Shown piece by piece: positions 43,869 through 53,583 of a stretch of 64,000 nt of DNA (the first letter of the stretch is position 1; each line of letters opens with the position of its first letter). Origin of the DNA: Hydromicrobium sp964415365. GTDB lineage: Bacteria; Actinomycetota; Humimicrobiia; Humimicrobiales; Humimicrobiaceae. The position numbers and the translations under genes are program-made. The notes beneath the pieces are model-generated. The model was not told the DNA's origin and did no database searches. It saw nothing but the letters and a program-made list of their open reading frames with translations. The DNA lies in assembly GCA_964415365.1 (NCBI GenBank), contig CAYPYW010000006.1, positions 1 through 64,000 on the forward strand, read 5' to 3'.

Positions 43869-45603
43869 TCAGCCTGGTAGGATTTGAGCCATCAGGACTG
43901 ATGACATATATCTCCTGTTGACCGTCGATGGTACATTCAAAGGCTATAAAAGCATTATCAGGAGAGAAGCTAGGATGTCCGCAGTTTACCAGAGAACCCG
44001 AGACCATTTTTATATTTTCTCCGTTCCCATCCATAGTGTAGATAAGAGAATTGTTGCCTTCATAACCCATAAAGGTAATTAGTTTACCATCTATAGAAAT
44101 ATCCGGAACTCTTTTTCTCATGTTCGTACCGGAGATACGCTCTGGATTTTCTCCATTATAATTCATCACATATAGATCTTCGTTTCCTTTATTTCCGGAT
44201 TCATAAATAACTTTATACTGGAAGGAATGACCGGCCGGATGCCAGTCGTAGACATTAGGATTGAATGTCAACCGTTTCAGATTGCTTCCATCACTATTTA
44301 TTCTGTATATTTCCCAGTCCCCGTCCTGATATACCTCAAAATAAATAAACCTTCCATCAAAAGACCAGGTTGGATATCCGCTATTCCATGGATTACTGGT
44401 AAGCTGTGTTTTATCAGTTCCATCCCAGTTCATAACCATAATCTGCCATGTACCATTGATATCCGAAGTATAAGCTATCTTCTTTCCGTCAGGTGAAACG
44501 GAAGGATAGTTGTCCTTCCCGGGATGGTCTGTTAACTGGGTTAGTTCGGAACCGTCCAGGTTCATACTATACACATCTTCGCTTCCATTTATATCTGAAG
44601 TAAAGACTATTTTCTTAACAGAGTATTCTATATCCAGGTTTCTGGGTTTAACCTGCAGAACATCATCTTTACTTATGGCCCATCCACTTATCTCTATTGA
44701 GTCATTATTCAGATTTGCTTCTTCTACTGAGAATGTAACGTTTGGTTCTTTCTCTTCACCTTCCATTTTGATATTTATAAAACCAGGATAATAAGTCCCG
44801 GAAGTCGAAAAGGAATAAATATATACGGTGTTTTCACTCCCGCCTTCAAGTTCGCTCCCGTCAAAGTCAAGAGAATAACCTGAATTAGTATAGTTTGCAT
44901 TTCCTAGTGCATTGGCTACATCCTGTCTCTCTATTCCATAATTTGCTTCACCCAGAAATTTCCCGAAGTCCTTTGGACCGTTTAAATAGATCTCCACCCT
45001 GTCTATTCCGGTAGTATCAGTGAAATTAGTATCCACTGACCAGCCTGATATCTTTATATTAGATTTATCGGCTTCAGCTATTACTTGATTATTCTTAGGA
45101 CTATCTATAGATAGTCTGATATTTGTATCAAGATTTTCTTCTCCCTGGATTACAATTCTTTCTCTGGTATAATTCCATCCGTATTTTGGTATCAGAGCGT
45201 ATACATAAAGATAATGGACTGAACCTGGTTCAAATGTGTATTTTTCGTTGTCAATAGCTAAAACATAACCTGTTTCTGCAAGATCCTCGCCGTAAATCAT
45301 GAAGGCTTGGTCGGAAGTCATACCGTATAATGCTTCCCCGAGAAAGATACCGGTATTCCTGTCACCATCAAGATAAACTTCTATCACAGCAATTTTATCA
45401 GGATCTATTTCCTCTTCCTCCGGTTCTTCTTCGATTTCCTCTTCGGGCTCTTCCTCAATCACCGTATCGGGCGGCTCTGGTTCAGCTATTTCCTCTTCGG
45501 GTGCAGGGGATGTTTTACCCTGGATATATCTGACAATTACAAATCCGAAAATACTTACTGCAACTACAGATAAAATTATAATAATTATGATTACTGTTCT
45601 CAT
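43816..45603 (-). CDS. Membrane-anchored TolB-like beta-propeller protein with Ig-like modules, copy A
   Basis: 595 residues. One anchor helix (4-24), a highly acidic spacer (about 33-66), then Ig-like modules. A half module begins VIEVYLDGD, and a full one reads IKISGWSVDTNFTD then VEIYLNGPKDFGKFLGEANY. A third starts EISGWAIS but runs directly into a TolB/PD40 propeller of about six blades (VSPDGKKIAYTSDING, LTSNPWNSGYPTWSFDG, HPSFSPDNAFIAFE). The same modules occur in the autolysin at 4968. It faces outside and may bind wall glycan or partner proteins. It is paired with the four-helix protein, and both are duplicated downstream. Confidence 0.88.
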   Translation of the reverse strand: MRTVIIIIIILSVVAVSIFGFVIVRYIQGKTSPAPEEEIAEPEPPDTVIEEEPEEEIEEEPEEEEIDPDKIAVIEVYLDGDRNTGIFLGEALYGMTSDQAFMIYGEDLAETGYVLAIDNEKYTFEPGSVHYLYVYALIPKYGWNYTRERIVIQGEENLDTNIRLSIDSPKNNQVIAEADKSNIKISGWSVDTNFTDTTGIDRVEIYLNGPKDFGKFLGEANYGIERQDVANALGNANYTNSGYSLDFDGSELEGGSENTVYIYSFSTSGTYYPGFINIKMEGEEKEPNVTFSVEEANLNNDSIEISGWAISKDDVLQVKPRNLDIEYSVKKIVFTSDINGSEDVYSMNLDGSELTQLTDHPGKDNYPSVSPDGKKIAYTSDINGTWQIMVMNWDGTDKTQLTSNPWNSGYPTWSFDGRFIYFEVYQDGDWEIYRINSDGSNLKRLTFNPNVYDWHPAGHSFQYKVIYESGNKGNEDLYVMNYNGENPERISGTNMRKRVPDISIDGKLITFMGYEGNNSLIYTMDGNGENIKMVSGSLVNCGHPSFSPDNAFIAFECTIDGQQEIYVISPDGSNPTRLTNAPGNDSDPCFLYQIP

Positions 45604-45787
45604 TTTTGCTTAATTTCTAAATATACAGGGTATACGCCTGAGTATTTTTTAGTCAGTATGCCGTTTGCAATTATATGGCTGTTATATAACTCCTAATGTA
45701 TATTTCGAGTTTTAAAGTATAGCAGAATACAGGATTAATTGAAATTAATATCTTTTTAAGTTAACATTTGATTATTCGCACTGCTAT

Positions 45788-45793
45788 TATAAT
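45788..45793 (+). promoter_or_regulatory. -10 box close to the 45800 start (possible leaderless transcript)
   Basis: A perfect TATAAT whose predicted +1 falls on the A of ATG 45800. No good -35 is seen (best TTTGAT 45767-45772 at 15 bp). The region is AT-rich, so chance is possible. Confidence 0.35.
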
Positions 45794-45799
45794 TAAAGA

Positions 45800-46279
45800 A
45801 TGATATCAAAAAAGAAAATAAGATTTTTTCTTATAGTCTTTAGTCTTGTAAATATAATCCTTTATTATACTGCTTTTGCTTATTTTGATAACATTATGGA
45901 TGCACTGGCAGGATATAATCTGCCTGCTGGCTTTTTAAATTTCTTAAGACTGTTTATTGTTTTTGTTCTTGGATTTATGATTGGTTTTTTGATAGCCATA
46001 AGCATGAGAGTGGTGGTGGATACAAATTATTTTGATATAAGAGTGTTTTTGATTGCGGGCTGTATTCCTGCTCTTGCTTTAATACTTTATAACACAGGTG
46101 TAACTAATCTGGTGGTGACCAGGTTTTTTAATTCAAACCTTACTGTTTCGGAACTTGTTTTTTATTTTTTTTCCAGAGATACAATATGGGCTATCTGGCT
46201 GGGCATTTCAGTAGGAGCATCGGTAAGGTTGAAGTTTACCTATCCAAAAAAAAGGTTTAAGCATCAAATTATTGATTAA
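45800..46279 (+). CDS. Four-helix membrane protein of unknown family, copy B
   Basis: 159 residues, paralogue of the 43329 product with the same four-helix plan. Shared pieces: FFLIVFSLVN, AYFDNIMD, RFFNSNLTVSELVFYFFSRD and TIWAIWLGISVGASVRLKF. The copies diverge in the loops and in the tail. It converges on the second propeller gene with a 23-bp gap, repeating the arrangement of copy A. No ribosome site is visible before ATG 45800. Function unknown; the pairing suggests it is a membrane partner of the propeller protein. Confidence 0.8.
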   Translation: MISKKKIRFFLIVFSLVNIILYYTAFAYFDNIMDALAGYNLPAGFLNFLRLFIVFVLGFMIGFLIAISMRVVVDTNYFDIRVFLIAGCIPALALILYNTGVTNLVVTRFFNSNLTVSELVFYFFSRDTIWAIWLGISVGASVRLKFTYPKKRFKHQIID

Positions 46280-46302
46280 ATTGAGATATTCTTTGAGATG
46301 TC

Positions 46303-48348
46303 TTATTCTCTGTAAAGAAAGCTGCCATCTCTATTGATGTGGGATGAACTGGTTATATTGATTTTTTCTCCGGTCGCGAGATCTATCAGAATCAGATTTT
46401 CCGTTGAACCTTTTCTTTCTTCATAAACGATATATTTCCCATCTGGTGAAAATGAAGGGTGGCCGTCCCAATCCGGATTATTGGTGAGCTTGGTTTCGTT
46501 CTGTCCATTATAGTCCATAATCCAGATATCGCAATTATCACCGGAATACCTCATATAGGTTATTTTAGTTTCATCAGGCGATACGTCCGGAACTCTTCTT
46601 CTGGGGCCGTCTCCGGTTATATTTCTTTTTCCTGAACCATTGTGATTCATTACATAAATATTTTCGTGACCGGTTGTTCCCGATTCATAAATAATTTCGT
46701 ATTTATATGGATGTCCACTTGGATGCCAGTCATGGGAACCTGAATTAAAGGTTAGTCTTTTCTGCTCTGTTCCATTGCTTTTGATCCTGAATAGTTCCCA
46801 GTCTCCATCTATATAAGCTTCAAAATATATATACTTGGAGTCATAAGACCAGCTCGGGTACGCGCTTCGAAAATTATTATAGGTAATCTGCTTTTTATTT
46901 TTACCATCCCAATCCATAATCATTATCTGCCATACGCCACCTATATCCGAAGTATAAGCAATTTTTTCACCGTCCGGTGATACTTCCGGGTACAGGTCGT
47001 TTCCGGAATAGTCGGTTAGCCTGGTAAGTTCCGTTCCGTTGATATTTATACTGTATATGTTTTCGTTGCCATCTCTGTTAGAGTTATATACCACTTTTTT
47101 AATAAGGTATTGTACATCACTTTCCGAGGTTTCCTCCTCAATTTTTTGTTTTTCTTCCAGATACTCGTCCAGAACATTTTTATCGATAGCCCAGCCGGTT
47201 ATTTCAATAATGCTGTTCTGGTTGAGTTTCTGCATATTAATTTGAGTGTTGATTATTGCTTTTTCTTCTTTCACTCCTGATAAATAAACTTCCCTTTTTT
47301 CGTAATTCAATAAGCCATCTTCGGAACTTGCGGCATAGATAAATATGGTATGGGTAGAACCCGGTTCAAGATCGATAGGTTCCTCAAACTGATAACCACT
47401 GTTTAAGTAATTTTGATTTTCAAAGAAATCCACCACATCCTGCCTTGGTATACCATACTGTGCACTGCCTAAAAATTTTCCGTATCCTTTAGGTCCATTC
47501 AAATATATTTCTATTTCTTTTATGCCGGCATTATCGTTATTTCTCAGATCTACAGCCCACCCTTTGATTGATTGGAGACTACTGGTGATTGTTTTTTCTT
47601 TAGGCTCGTCTATGGATATCATTATATTTTTTTCGTGTACTTTCTCTCCTGATAAATTTACTTCTTTTCTTATGTAATCCCATCCTGATTTAGTCCCGTA
47701 GAAATAAATATAGATATAATGAGTGGAACCGGGGAGGAGATTTATGTCTTCATTATTTTCCCGGATAAACTTAAAGCCAGTATTTTTAAAATCCTCTCCG
47801 TACAGTTGAAGTGCTTCTGTGGATTCTATGCTGCATATTGTTTCACCCAGATATATACCATTTTCCATATCTCCATCCAGAAAGAATTTAATGGTTCCAT
47901 TTTCTATCTTTTCTTCCTCTTCTGGTGTTATCTCTTCTTTCTCGTCTTCCTCTGCTGATATTTCTTCTGTGTAATCAATTTCGTTATACTGGGGTTGTAT
48001 CTGCTCGGTTTCTTTCTCATTCTCCTGGGTAAGAGTATCAGATGACTCATTATTACCCGGAGGCTTGAATGTATGACTGCTGTCTTCAATTTTATTTCCA
48101 TTACTGATTGTATTGATCTTGCTGGAGAGGCTACTGGTAAGGAATTTTTGTAGGTTGTTTATTATATCGTTTATTGTTCCTATATTTGAATCCGGATTGG
48201 TAATTTTATTATTTTTGCTACTTTCTATGGTTTCGGAACTATAAACTTCTTCACTGGTAGTGCTTTTATTTCTGCTTATTATAACAATGCTTAAGAGAGT
48301 TGTTATTAATAAAAAAATAATTAGAAGTGTTATTAATATAGCTTTCAT
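46303..48348 (-). CDS. Membrane-anchored TolB-like beta-propeller protein with Ig-like modules, copy B
   Basis: 681 residues, same plan as copy A with a longer Ser/Asn/Glu-rich spacer (about 30-150). Half module FFLDGDMENGIYLGETI; full module SIKGWAVDLRNNDN, IEIYLNGPKGYGKFLGSAQY, GIPRQDV; partial module EITGWAIDKNVLDEYLEEKQ, a charged link, then about six PD40 blades (VSPDGEKIAYTSDIGG, WSYDSKYIYFEAYIDGDWEL, HPSFSPDGKYIVYEERKG). The propeller lacks the N-terminal TolB domain and no Tol-Pal genes are near, so a Tol system is unlikely. It is probably a surface sensor or scaffold. Confidence 0.88.
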   Translation of the reverse strand: MKAILITLLIIFLLITTLLSIVIISRNKSTTSEEVYSSETIESSKNNKITNPDSNIGTINDIINNLQKFLTSSLSSKINTISNGNKIEDSSHTFKPPGNNESSDTLTQENEKETEQIQPQYNEIDYTEEISAEEDEKEEITPEEEEKIENGTIKFFLDGDMENGIYLGETICSIESTEALQLYGEDFKNTGFKFIRENNEDINLLPGSTHYIYIYFYGTKSGWDYIRKEVNLSGEKVHEKNIMISIDEPKEKTITSSLQSIKGWAVDLRNNDNAGIKEIEIYLNGPKGYGKFLGSAQYGIPRQDVVDFFENQNYLNSGYQFEEPIDLEPGSTHTIFIYAASSEDGLLNYEKREVYLSGVKEEKAIINTQINMQKLNQNSIIEITGWAIDKNVLDEYLEEKQKIEEETSESDVQYLIKKVVYNSNRDGNENIYSININGTELTRLTDYSGNDLYPEVSPDGEKIAYTSDIGGVWQIMIMDWDGKNKKQITYNNFRSAYPSWSYDSKYIYFEAYIDGDWELFRIKSNGTEQKRLTFNSGSHDWHPSGHPYKYEIIYESGTTGHENIYVMNHNGSGKRNITGDGPRRRVPDVSPDETKITYMRYSGDNCDIWIMDYNGQNETKLTNNPDWDGHPSFSPDGKYIVYEERKGSTENLILIDLATGEKINITSSSHINRDGSFLYRE

Positions 48349-48448
48349 GAAAAATTAAATTTGTTTTTATCCCTTTATCGTTTTTTATAGTAGTATAAAT
48401 TTTTTGCTAGTACAATTATAATTAGAAAAACACTTTTAAAAATAAAGT

Positions 48449-48478
48449 TTGTCCATAAAAATAGTAATAGTTTATAAT
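48449..48478 (+). promoter_or_regulatory. Possible promoter for the 48544 glycosyltransferase
   Basis: TTGTCC (48449-48454), an 18-bp spacer and a perfect TATAAT (48473-48478). ATG 48544 is 65 bp downstream. The -35 matches four of six positions. Confidence 0.4.
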
Positions 48479-48543
48479 TTTGATTATATAGGTAGAACAG
48501 GTAAGATGAAAAGGTGTTATATTTTTAGAGCTTTTTATTTAAT

Positions 48544-50025
48544 ATGAGTAGAGTATTTATACTGGGTATGAGCCCGCTTCCGTTTGAAAATGACAGGAAA
48601 GTATACGGAACCGGCATCAGGACCTGGCAGTTTATATTACCCCTTCTGGAGAAGGGTCACAGGATATGTGTTTGCAATTATGCTATTCCATCGGCATATA
48701 CAGATGATTTCAACTCCAGGTATGTAAAGGATTTTATTTACAACGGTGATTCGAAAGATAAGCAGGGTTTTGATTACAATATACTTAAGAAAGATGATTT
48801 TGAAAACATCGAATTAGTATCTGAAATTTTTACAGAATTCAAGCCGGACTGCATAATTGGCTGTACTTTTTACCCTTCCCATATAGCGTCGAAATTACTT
48901 GATTATTTAAAAGATAAAAATAATATTGTTGATGCTGTACCATTCTGGGCAGATTTATTTGGTCATGTAATGGCTGAAGCACAGGCCCGTGCTTATGTCG
49001 ATGAAAATGACGACTGCCTCTTTCATTACTGGAATAGTGAATATAATATTATCTCCAATGCAGACATTTTCTCGTGTGTATCTTCGAGGCAAGAGTATGC
49101 TTTAATAGGGGAACTGGGAGCAATAGGGAGACTCAATAAATATACATCGAATTATGATTTTACCAATACAACCCCCTGTGGTTTACCTCTGGTTGAATAC
49201 AAACATACGAAGAATGTTTTTAGAGGGAGAGAGAATATAAGAGAAGAGGATTTTGTAGTGCTGTGGACCGGGGGATACAACACCTGGACAGATGTTGATA
49301 CTCTATATAAAGGCCTTATAGGAGCGATGGAAAAGAATCCGAGGATTAAATTTGTATCCACCGGAGGAGAGATACCGGAACAGGATCTAAAAACTTATCC
49401 CCGCTTCCTGTCCATGATAAACAGCAGTCCTTATAAGGACAGGTTTGTAATGAAAGGGTGGGTGCCCGGAGAAGATGTACCAAATTACTATTTTGAGGCA
49501 AATGTAGGTATAAATATTGATAAAGATATTTATGAAGTCAGATTGGGCAGTAAAAACCGTATTCTTGATTGGTTCAGGGCAGGGCTCTGTGTCCTGTCGT
49601 CAAATGTTTGTGAATTAACTGACACAATAGAAAAAGAAAAGATTGGCTACACTTTTAAACCTTATGATTATGAAGATTTGAGCAGGAAACTGATTTATCT
49701 GGCAGATAATACCGATGAGGTCAGTGAAACCGCAATTGCCGGAAAAGAATATGCACTGTCAAATTTCAAGTTTGAAAAGACTACCGAAAAATTACAAAGT
49801 TGGGTTAGAAATCCTGCCTTTTCTCCTGACAGAGGCAAGGAAAGAAGATTATTTTTCAGCAGAGAAGAGGCTATTAAGAATTTAGAGAAGATAACCATGA
49901 ACCAGAAAAAAATGATAGAGGAGAGGGAAAAGCGGATATCAGAGCTCGAAGGAATCGTTAAGAAGGGTTTTATTTATAAAATCTATAGTTATTTAAAGAT
50001 TGCTAGAAGAAAGATATCCGGTTAG
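48544..50025 (+). CDS. GT-B glycosyltransferase with C-terminal coiled coil
   Basis: 493 residues. The N-terminal part (GMSPLPFENDRKVYGTGIRT) and the donor half (FVVLWTGGYNTWTDVDTLYK, FVMKGWVPGEDVPNYYFEAN, LGSKNRILDWFRAGLCVL) place it with the GT-B enzymes at 17354 (second half) and 51222. The tail (about 435-475) is a charged heptad-like coiled coil (MNQKKMIEEREKRISELEG) that may mediate oligomer or complex formation. It opens the right-hand glycosyltransferase block. Donor unknown. Confidence 0.82.
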   Translation: MSRVFILGMSPLPFENDRKVYGTGIRTWQFILPLLEKGHRICVCNYAIPSAYTDDFNSRYVKDFIYNGDSKDKQGFDYNILKKDDFENIELVSEIFTEFKPDCIIGCTFYPSHIASKLLDYLKDKNNIVDAVPFWADLFGHVMAEAQARAYVDENDDCLFHYWNSEYNIISNADIFSCVSSRQEYALIGELGAIGRLNKYTSNYDFTNTTPCGLPLVEYKHTKNVFRGRENIREEDFVVLWTGGYNTWTDVDTLYKGLIGAMEKNPRIKFVSTGGEIPEQDLKTYPRFLSMINSSPYKDRFVMKGWVPGEDVPNYYFEANVGINIDKDIYEVRLGSKNRILDWFRAGLCVLSSNVCELTDTIEKEKIGYTFKPYDYEDLSRKLIYLADNTDEVSETAIAGKEYALSNFKFEKTTEKLQSWVRNPAFSPDRGKERRLFFSREEAIKNLEKITMNQKKMIEEREKRISELEGIVKKGFIYKIYSYLKIARRKISG

Positions 50026-50083
50026 TCATCAGGAACCTGTCCCGCTTTTCTCCTTATAATATACAGATTATTATCATAATGAT

Positions 50084-51136
50084 ATGGGTATTAAGAGTCT
50101 AATAATAATTGTAACTTATAACAGCCAGAATTTTATTGAAAACTGCCTCCGTTCAGTAGCAGAGCAGAGTTATAAGGATTGGTTTTTAATAGTTATTGAT
50201 AACAATTCCAGAGACGATACTATTACAAAAATTAGGGAATTTAGAAATATATCCACAGAGATAACCAGTAACAATTTCAAGCTTATTACCCTTAAAAGAA
50301 ATACAGGGTTTTCAGGGGCTGTGAATTATGCAGTATTTAATTTTATAAGGAAGAAGAGGAAAGATTTAGAGGAGCAGCTGGGGTTTCTGATTCTATTGAA
50401 TCCGGATGTATGTTTGAAACAGGATGCGCTGAAAAGAATAATCTCAATCTTTAAAATTGCAGATGGTAGAATACCATTTCCAGGGAGAGCGGTAGATATA
50501 GGAATTACGGGAGTCGCAGGTGGGCTCATCCTTGATTACGAAAGAGATACTGTGCAGCATTCTGGTGGGAAAATTAAGGATAACTTTACTACTTCTCACA
50601 TAGACTTTGGAAAAAGTTATTCCAGCTTAAAACAGGAATTAATACAGAAAAAAGGCGCGGGTAGTGTAAGTAATTTAGTAAATAATATAAAGGATGTAGA
50701 TTATGTTACCGGAGCTTTTTTTGTTACAGAATTCGGATTATTTAGAAGTATGGGTGGTTTTGATACAGGATACAGGCCTGCATATTTTGAAGAGCTTGAT
50801 TATTGTTTGAAGATCAGAAGGATCGGAAGGCGGGTAGTAGTGAACTCTGGTTCTGTTGCCAGGCACTTTGAAGGTGCATCGGTCGGGAGATTCAGCAAGA
50901 GATTTTACCGGTATTACCATAAAAACAGAATAAGATGCGCCGTGATGAATACAGGGTTTTTAAATTTTTTTAGAAAATTCTGGAGGAGTGAACTACAATG
51001 GCTGAAATATAAGGCTACAGGTGATCAGATTTTACCGATTTTTTATGCCTACTTTATAAATTTTGTGTTTCTGCCTTATAATTTAGTAATTAAATTAAAA
51101 AAACATTTAATCTTAAATAAATTAGAGTTAAAATGA
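50084..51136 (+). CDS. Family 2 glycosyltransferase (rhamnosyltransferase-like)
   Basis: 350 residues. IIIVTYNSQNFIENCLRS, VIDNNSRDDTI, NTGFSGAVNYAV, LLNPDVCLKQDAL (metal-site region), GGFDTGYRPAYFEELDYCLK and HFEGASVG are the usual landmarks of WbbL-type inverting transferases. The charged insert FIRKKRKDLEEQLG before the metal site is unusual. It is cytoplasmic, with a hydrophobic C-terminal stretch that may touch the membrane. It sits 58 bp after the 48544 gene on the same strand. Confidence 0.88.
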   Translation: MGIKSLIIIVTYNSQNFIENCLRSVAEQSYKDWFLIVIDNNSRDDTITKIREFRNISTEITSNNFKLITLKRNTGFSGAVNYAVFNFIRKKRKDLEEQLGFLILLNPDVCLKQDALKRIISIFKIADGRIPFPGRAVDIGITGVAGGLILDYERDTVQHSGGKIKDNFTTSHIDFGKSYSSLKQELIQKKGAGSVSNLVNNIKDVDYVTGAFFVTEFGLFRSMGGFDTGYRPAYFEELDYCLKIRRIGRRVVVNSGSVARHFEGASVGRFSKRFYRYYHKNRIRCAVMNTGFLNFFRKFWRSELQWLKYKATGDQILPIFYAYFINFVFLPYNLVIKLKKHLILNKLELK

Positions 51137-51221
51137 TTGCAACTTAAAATTATGTGAAGATACCCAGAGAATTTGGGGGATTGTAAGGGTATTTTTAAAT
51201 AATTTTTATAACATAGGAGAT

Positions 51222-53543
51222 ATGATACAGGTGCGCGACGAGTTAAGTAAGAAGATTCAATCTAAGATCTGTATAATAAGTTATGATATTATTGGTAAAA
51301 ATATGGCCGGACCCGGCATAAGGTTTTATGAATTTGCCAGGATTTTATCAAATTATCTGGATGTCACTTTACTTACTCCCAACAAGGTGGATATTGATAC
51401 TGAAGGATTCAAAACCAAACAGTATAAAATGAATAATTATAAAAGTTTACAGAGAAGCGTTGAGAGTTCGGATATTATATTGATTCAGGGTCATATTCTT
51501 TACTATTTTCCTTTCTTAAAAAATTTTAAGGGCAAGATTATTGTAGATCTTTATAATCCTTTTAATTTAGAAAGCCTGGAGATGTTTAAAGACAGTGATA
51601 TGGTAGAAAGGATAAGAATTGATGGCAATAATCTGAATATATTAAAACTCCAGCTTACCATTGGCGATTTTTTTATTTGTGCCAGCGAGAAGCAGAGGGA
51701 TTACTGGATAGGGATGTTAAATGCTGTGGGCAGAATAAATCCATACAATTATGATTCCGATAACACCCTAAGATCCCTGATTAATGTTGTACCTTCCGGA
51801 ATACCTTCCGACCCTCCTGTACGTTCCAATTTATCTATTAGAGATGTAATACCTGGTATCAAAGAAGGAAACAGGGTAATTTTATGGGGAGGGGGAATAT
51901 GGAACTGGCTTGATCCCATTACAACAGTTAAAGCATTATGGGAAATTACCAGGAGCAGGGAGGATATAAAACTAGTATTTATGGGAATCAAGCATCCGGA
52001 TCCGAAACTTCCCGAGATGAGGAAATGTGTAGAAGCAATAAAACTGGCGAGAGAACTGGATTTATATAATAAAAATGTATTTTTTAATGAATGGACTCCG
52101 TACAATATAAGGCAGACTTTCCTCCTGGATTCAGATGCAGGGCTATCAATTCATCATGAGAGAATTGAGACTGAATTTTCTTATAGGACCAGGGTTATAG
52201 ATTATATATGGGCAAGACTTCCAATAATAACCACTGAGGGAGATTCTATTGCAAAAATGGTAGAAGTCGAAAATATAGGTGAAGTAGTACAATATGAGAA
52301 TGCCCACCAGCTGGCAAGAGTTATGGAAAGTATGGTCACCAATAAGAGTTTAAAAGAAATTTATAGAAAAAATTTAAATAAGGTTGCACCCAGATTTTAC
52401 TGGGAGAATGTGACCAGGCCACTGATCAAGTACTGTGTAGATTCATATTATGCATTTGATAAGAGGAAAATTATTGAGCTTATAGATTTACAGAACAGTA
52501 AAATTTCAAGGATCATAAAGAATAATTTCGAAGGTTGCGCCAATGTTTTAAAGATAACTTCCAATAAATACAGGGACGAAGAGATTATAAATAAAAAAGA
52601 TATAGGTAAAATATTTTGTCTTGAAGTGGATGGCGATTTTGTAATTCCGGAAGATGAGAGCAGTGAGTTGGATGAGGTTGGAATTTTGAAATCCAGGATA
52701 ACGCAAAGGACTAAGTTTGACGGCATTATTGTAAATAATGCTTTTTCTAAAATTACACCAAAGTTTTTCTACGATCTCACCAATGTGCTTGCATCAAAGT
52801 TAAAAAAAGAGGGTCTACTGTTTCTATCAATTCCTGAGAAAAGAGGACTTTATAAACTTTTAGGAGAGGGGAAGAAGAGAAGCAGAACCAATGTGAGGAT
52901 TGACGACTTTACTATTGAGTTCATATTAAAGAATGCTGGCTTTGAAGTTGTAGATAAGGGTATCTGGAATAAAATTGAGTATACGGCAACGGCGATGGAC
53001 ATTGGCGAAGATGGGATTGATGAAATATATGGCAAGAATGAATTATTCGAGCTTTTTGAGATAAAATTGGATAGAGATAATTTTAAGTCCTTAAAACTTT
53101 TAAGCCGGTTGGATATCTTAAATTCCGAAGAGTTAACCAAAGATAAAACTATCAAGGGGAAGCTCAGGAGGTATATGTATCTTCTTACCAGTATGTATCT
53201 TGAGAATTTAAGAAAGAGTTATAATGAATCTATAAAGGCTATCAATAATAATATTCAGATTCAAATCAACAGCGAAATTAATGAACTAAATCGCAAGAAC
53301 CGGGAGAGACTGCTTTTGATATATTTTGATATATTCAGGACTCTCTATAAAGAAATTAAAAGCCTGGGTTATGATATTAGCAGCTTGAGAGAGATTCTGG
53401 GTGATTTCAAGCCCAAGAGTGAATCGGGACTGCTCATAGACATCGATCAAAAACTGGAAGTATTACTGAGAGATTTTGAAAATCTTGATAGGGTGATGGG
53501 ACTTACTGTGTCCAACAAATATTATTTGGCAAAGAAATCATAG
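51222..53543 (+). CDS. GT-B glycosyltransferase fused to methyltransferase-like and helical regions
   Basis: 773 residues. Residues about 1-410 match the second half of the 17354 protein (NMAGPGIRFYEFARIL, FFICASEKQRDYWIGML, VILWGGGIWNWLDPITTVKA, FSYRTRVIDYIWARLPII). Residues about 430-590 look like a methyltransferase without its SAM loop: FDGIIVNNAFSKITPKFFYD and KKEGLLFLSIPEKRG are recognisable, but no GxGxG precedes them. The last 180 residues are helical and charged. GGAG before ATG 51222 supports the start. The middle part may be a pseudo-enzyme domain. Confidence 0.85.
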   Translation: MIQVRDELSKKIQSKICIISYDIIGKNMAGPGIRFYEFARILSNYLDVTLLTPNKVDIDTEGFKTKQYKMNNYKSLQRSVESSDIILIQGHILYYFPFLKNFKGKIIVDLYNPFNLESLEMFKDSDMVERIRIDGNNLNILKLQLTIGDFFICASEKQRDYWIGMLNAVGRINPYNYDSDNTLRSLINVVPSGIPSDPPVRSNLSIRDVIPGIKEGNRVILWGGGIWNWLDPITTVKALWEITRSREDIKLVFMGIKHPDPKLPEMRKCVEAIKLARELDLYNKNVFFNEWTPYNIRQTFLLDSDAGLSIHHERIETEFSYRTRVIDYIWARLPIITTEGDSIAKMVEVENIGEVVQYENAHQLARVMESMVTNKSLKEIYRKNLNKVAPRFYWENVTRPLIKYCVDSYYAFDKRKIIELIDLQNSKISRIIKNNFEGCANVLKITSNKYRDEEIINKKDIGKIFCLEVDGDFVIPEDESSELDEVGILKSRITQRTKFDGIIVNNAFSKITPKFFYDLTNVLASKLKKEGLLFLSIPEKRGLYKLLGEGKKRSRTNVRIDDFTIEFILKNAGFEVVDKGIWNKIEYTATAMDIGEDGIDEIYGKNELFELFEIKLDRDNFKSLKLLSRLDILNSEELTKDKTIKGKLRRYMYLLTSMYLENLRKSYNESIKAINNNIQIQINSEINELNRKNRERLLLIYFDIFRTLYKEIKSLGYDISSLREILGDFKPKSESGLLIDIDQKLEVLLRDFENLDRVMGLTVSNKYYLAKKS

Positions 53544-53583
53544 ATTTTAAATATGAGGTCTGTTATAAGAGTATGGTAAAATT

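Noticed and set aside
43816..48348. Tol-Pal envelope system based on the TolB-like propellers
   Set aside because: No TolA, TolQ, TolR or Pal is present, the proteins lack the TolB N-terminal domain, and other signs favour a monoderm cell.
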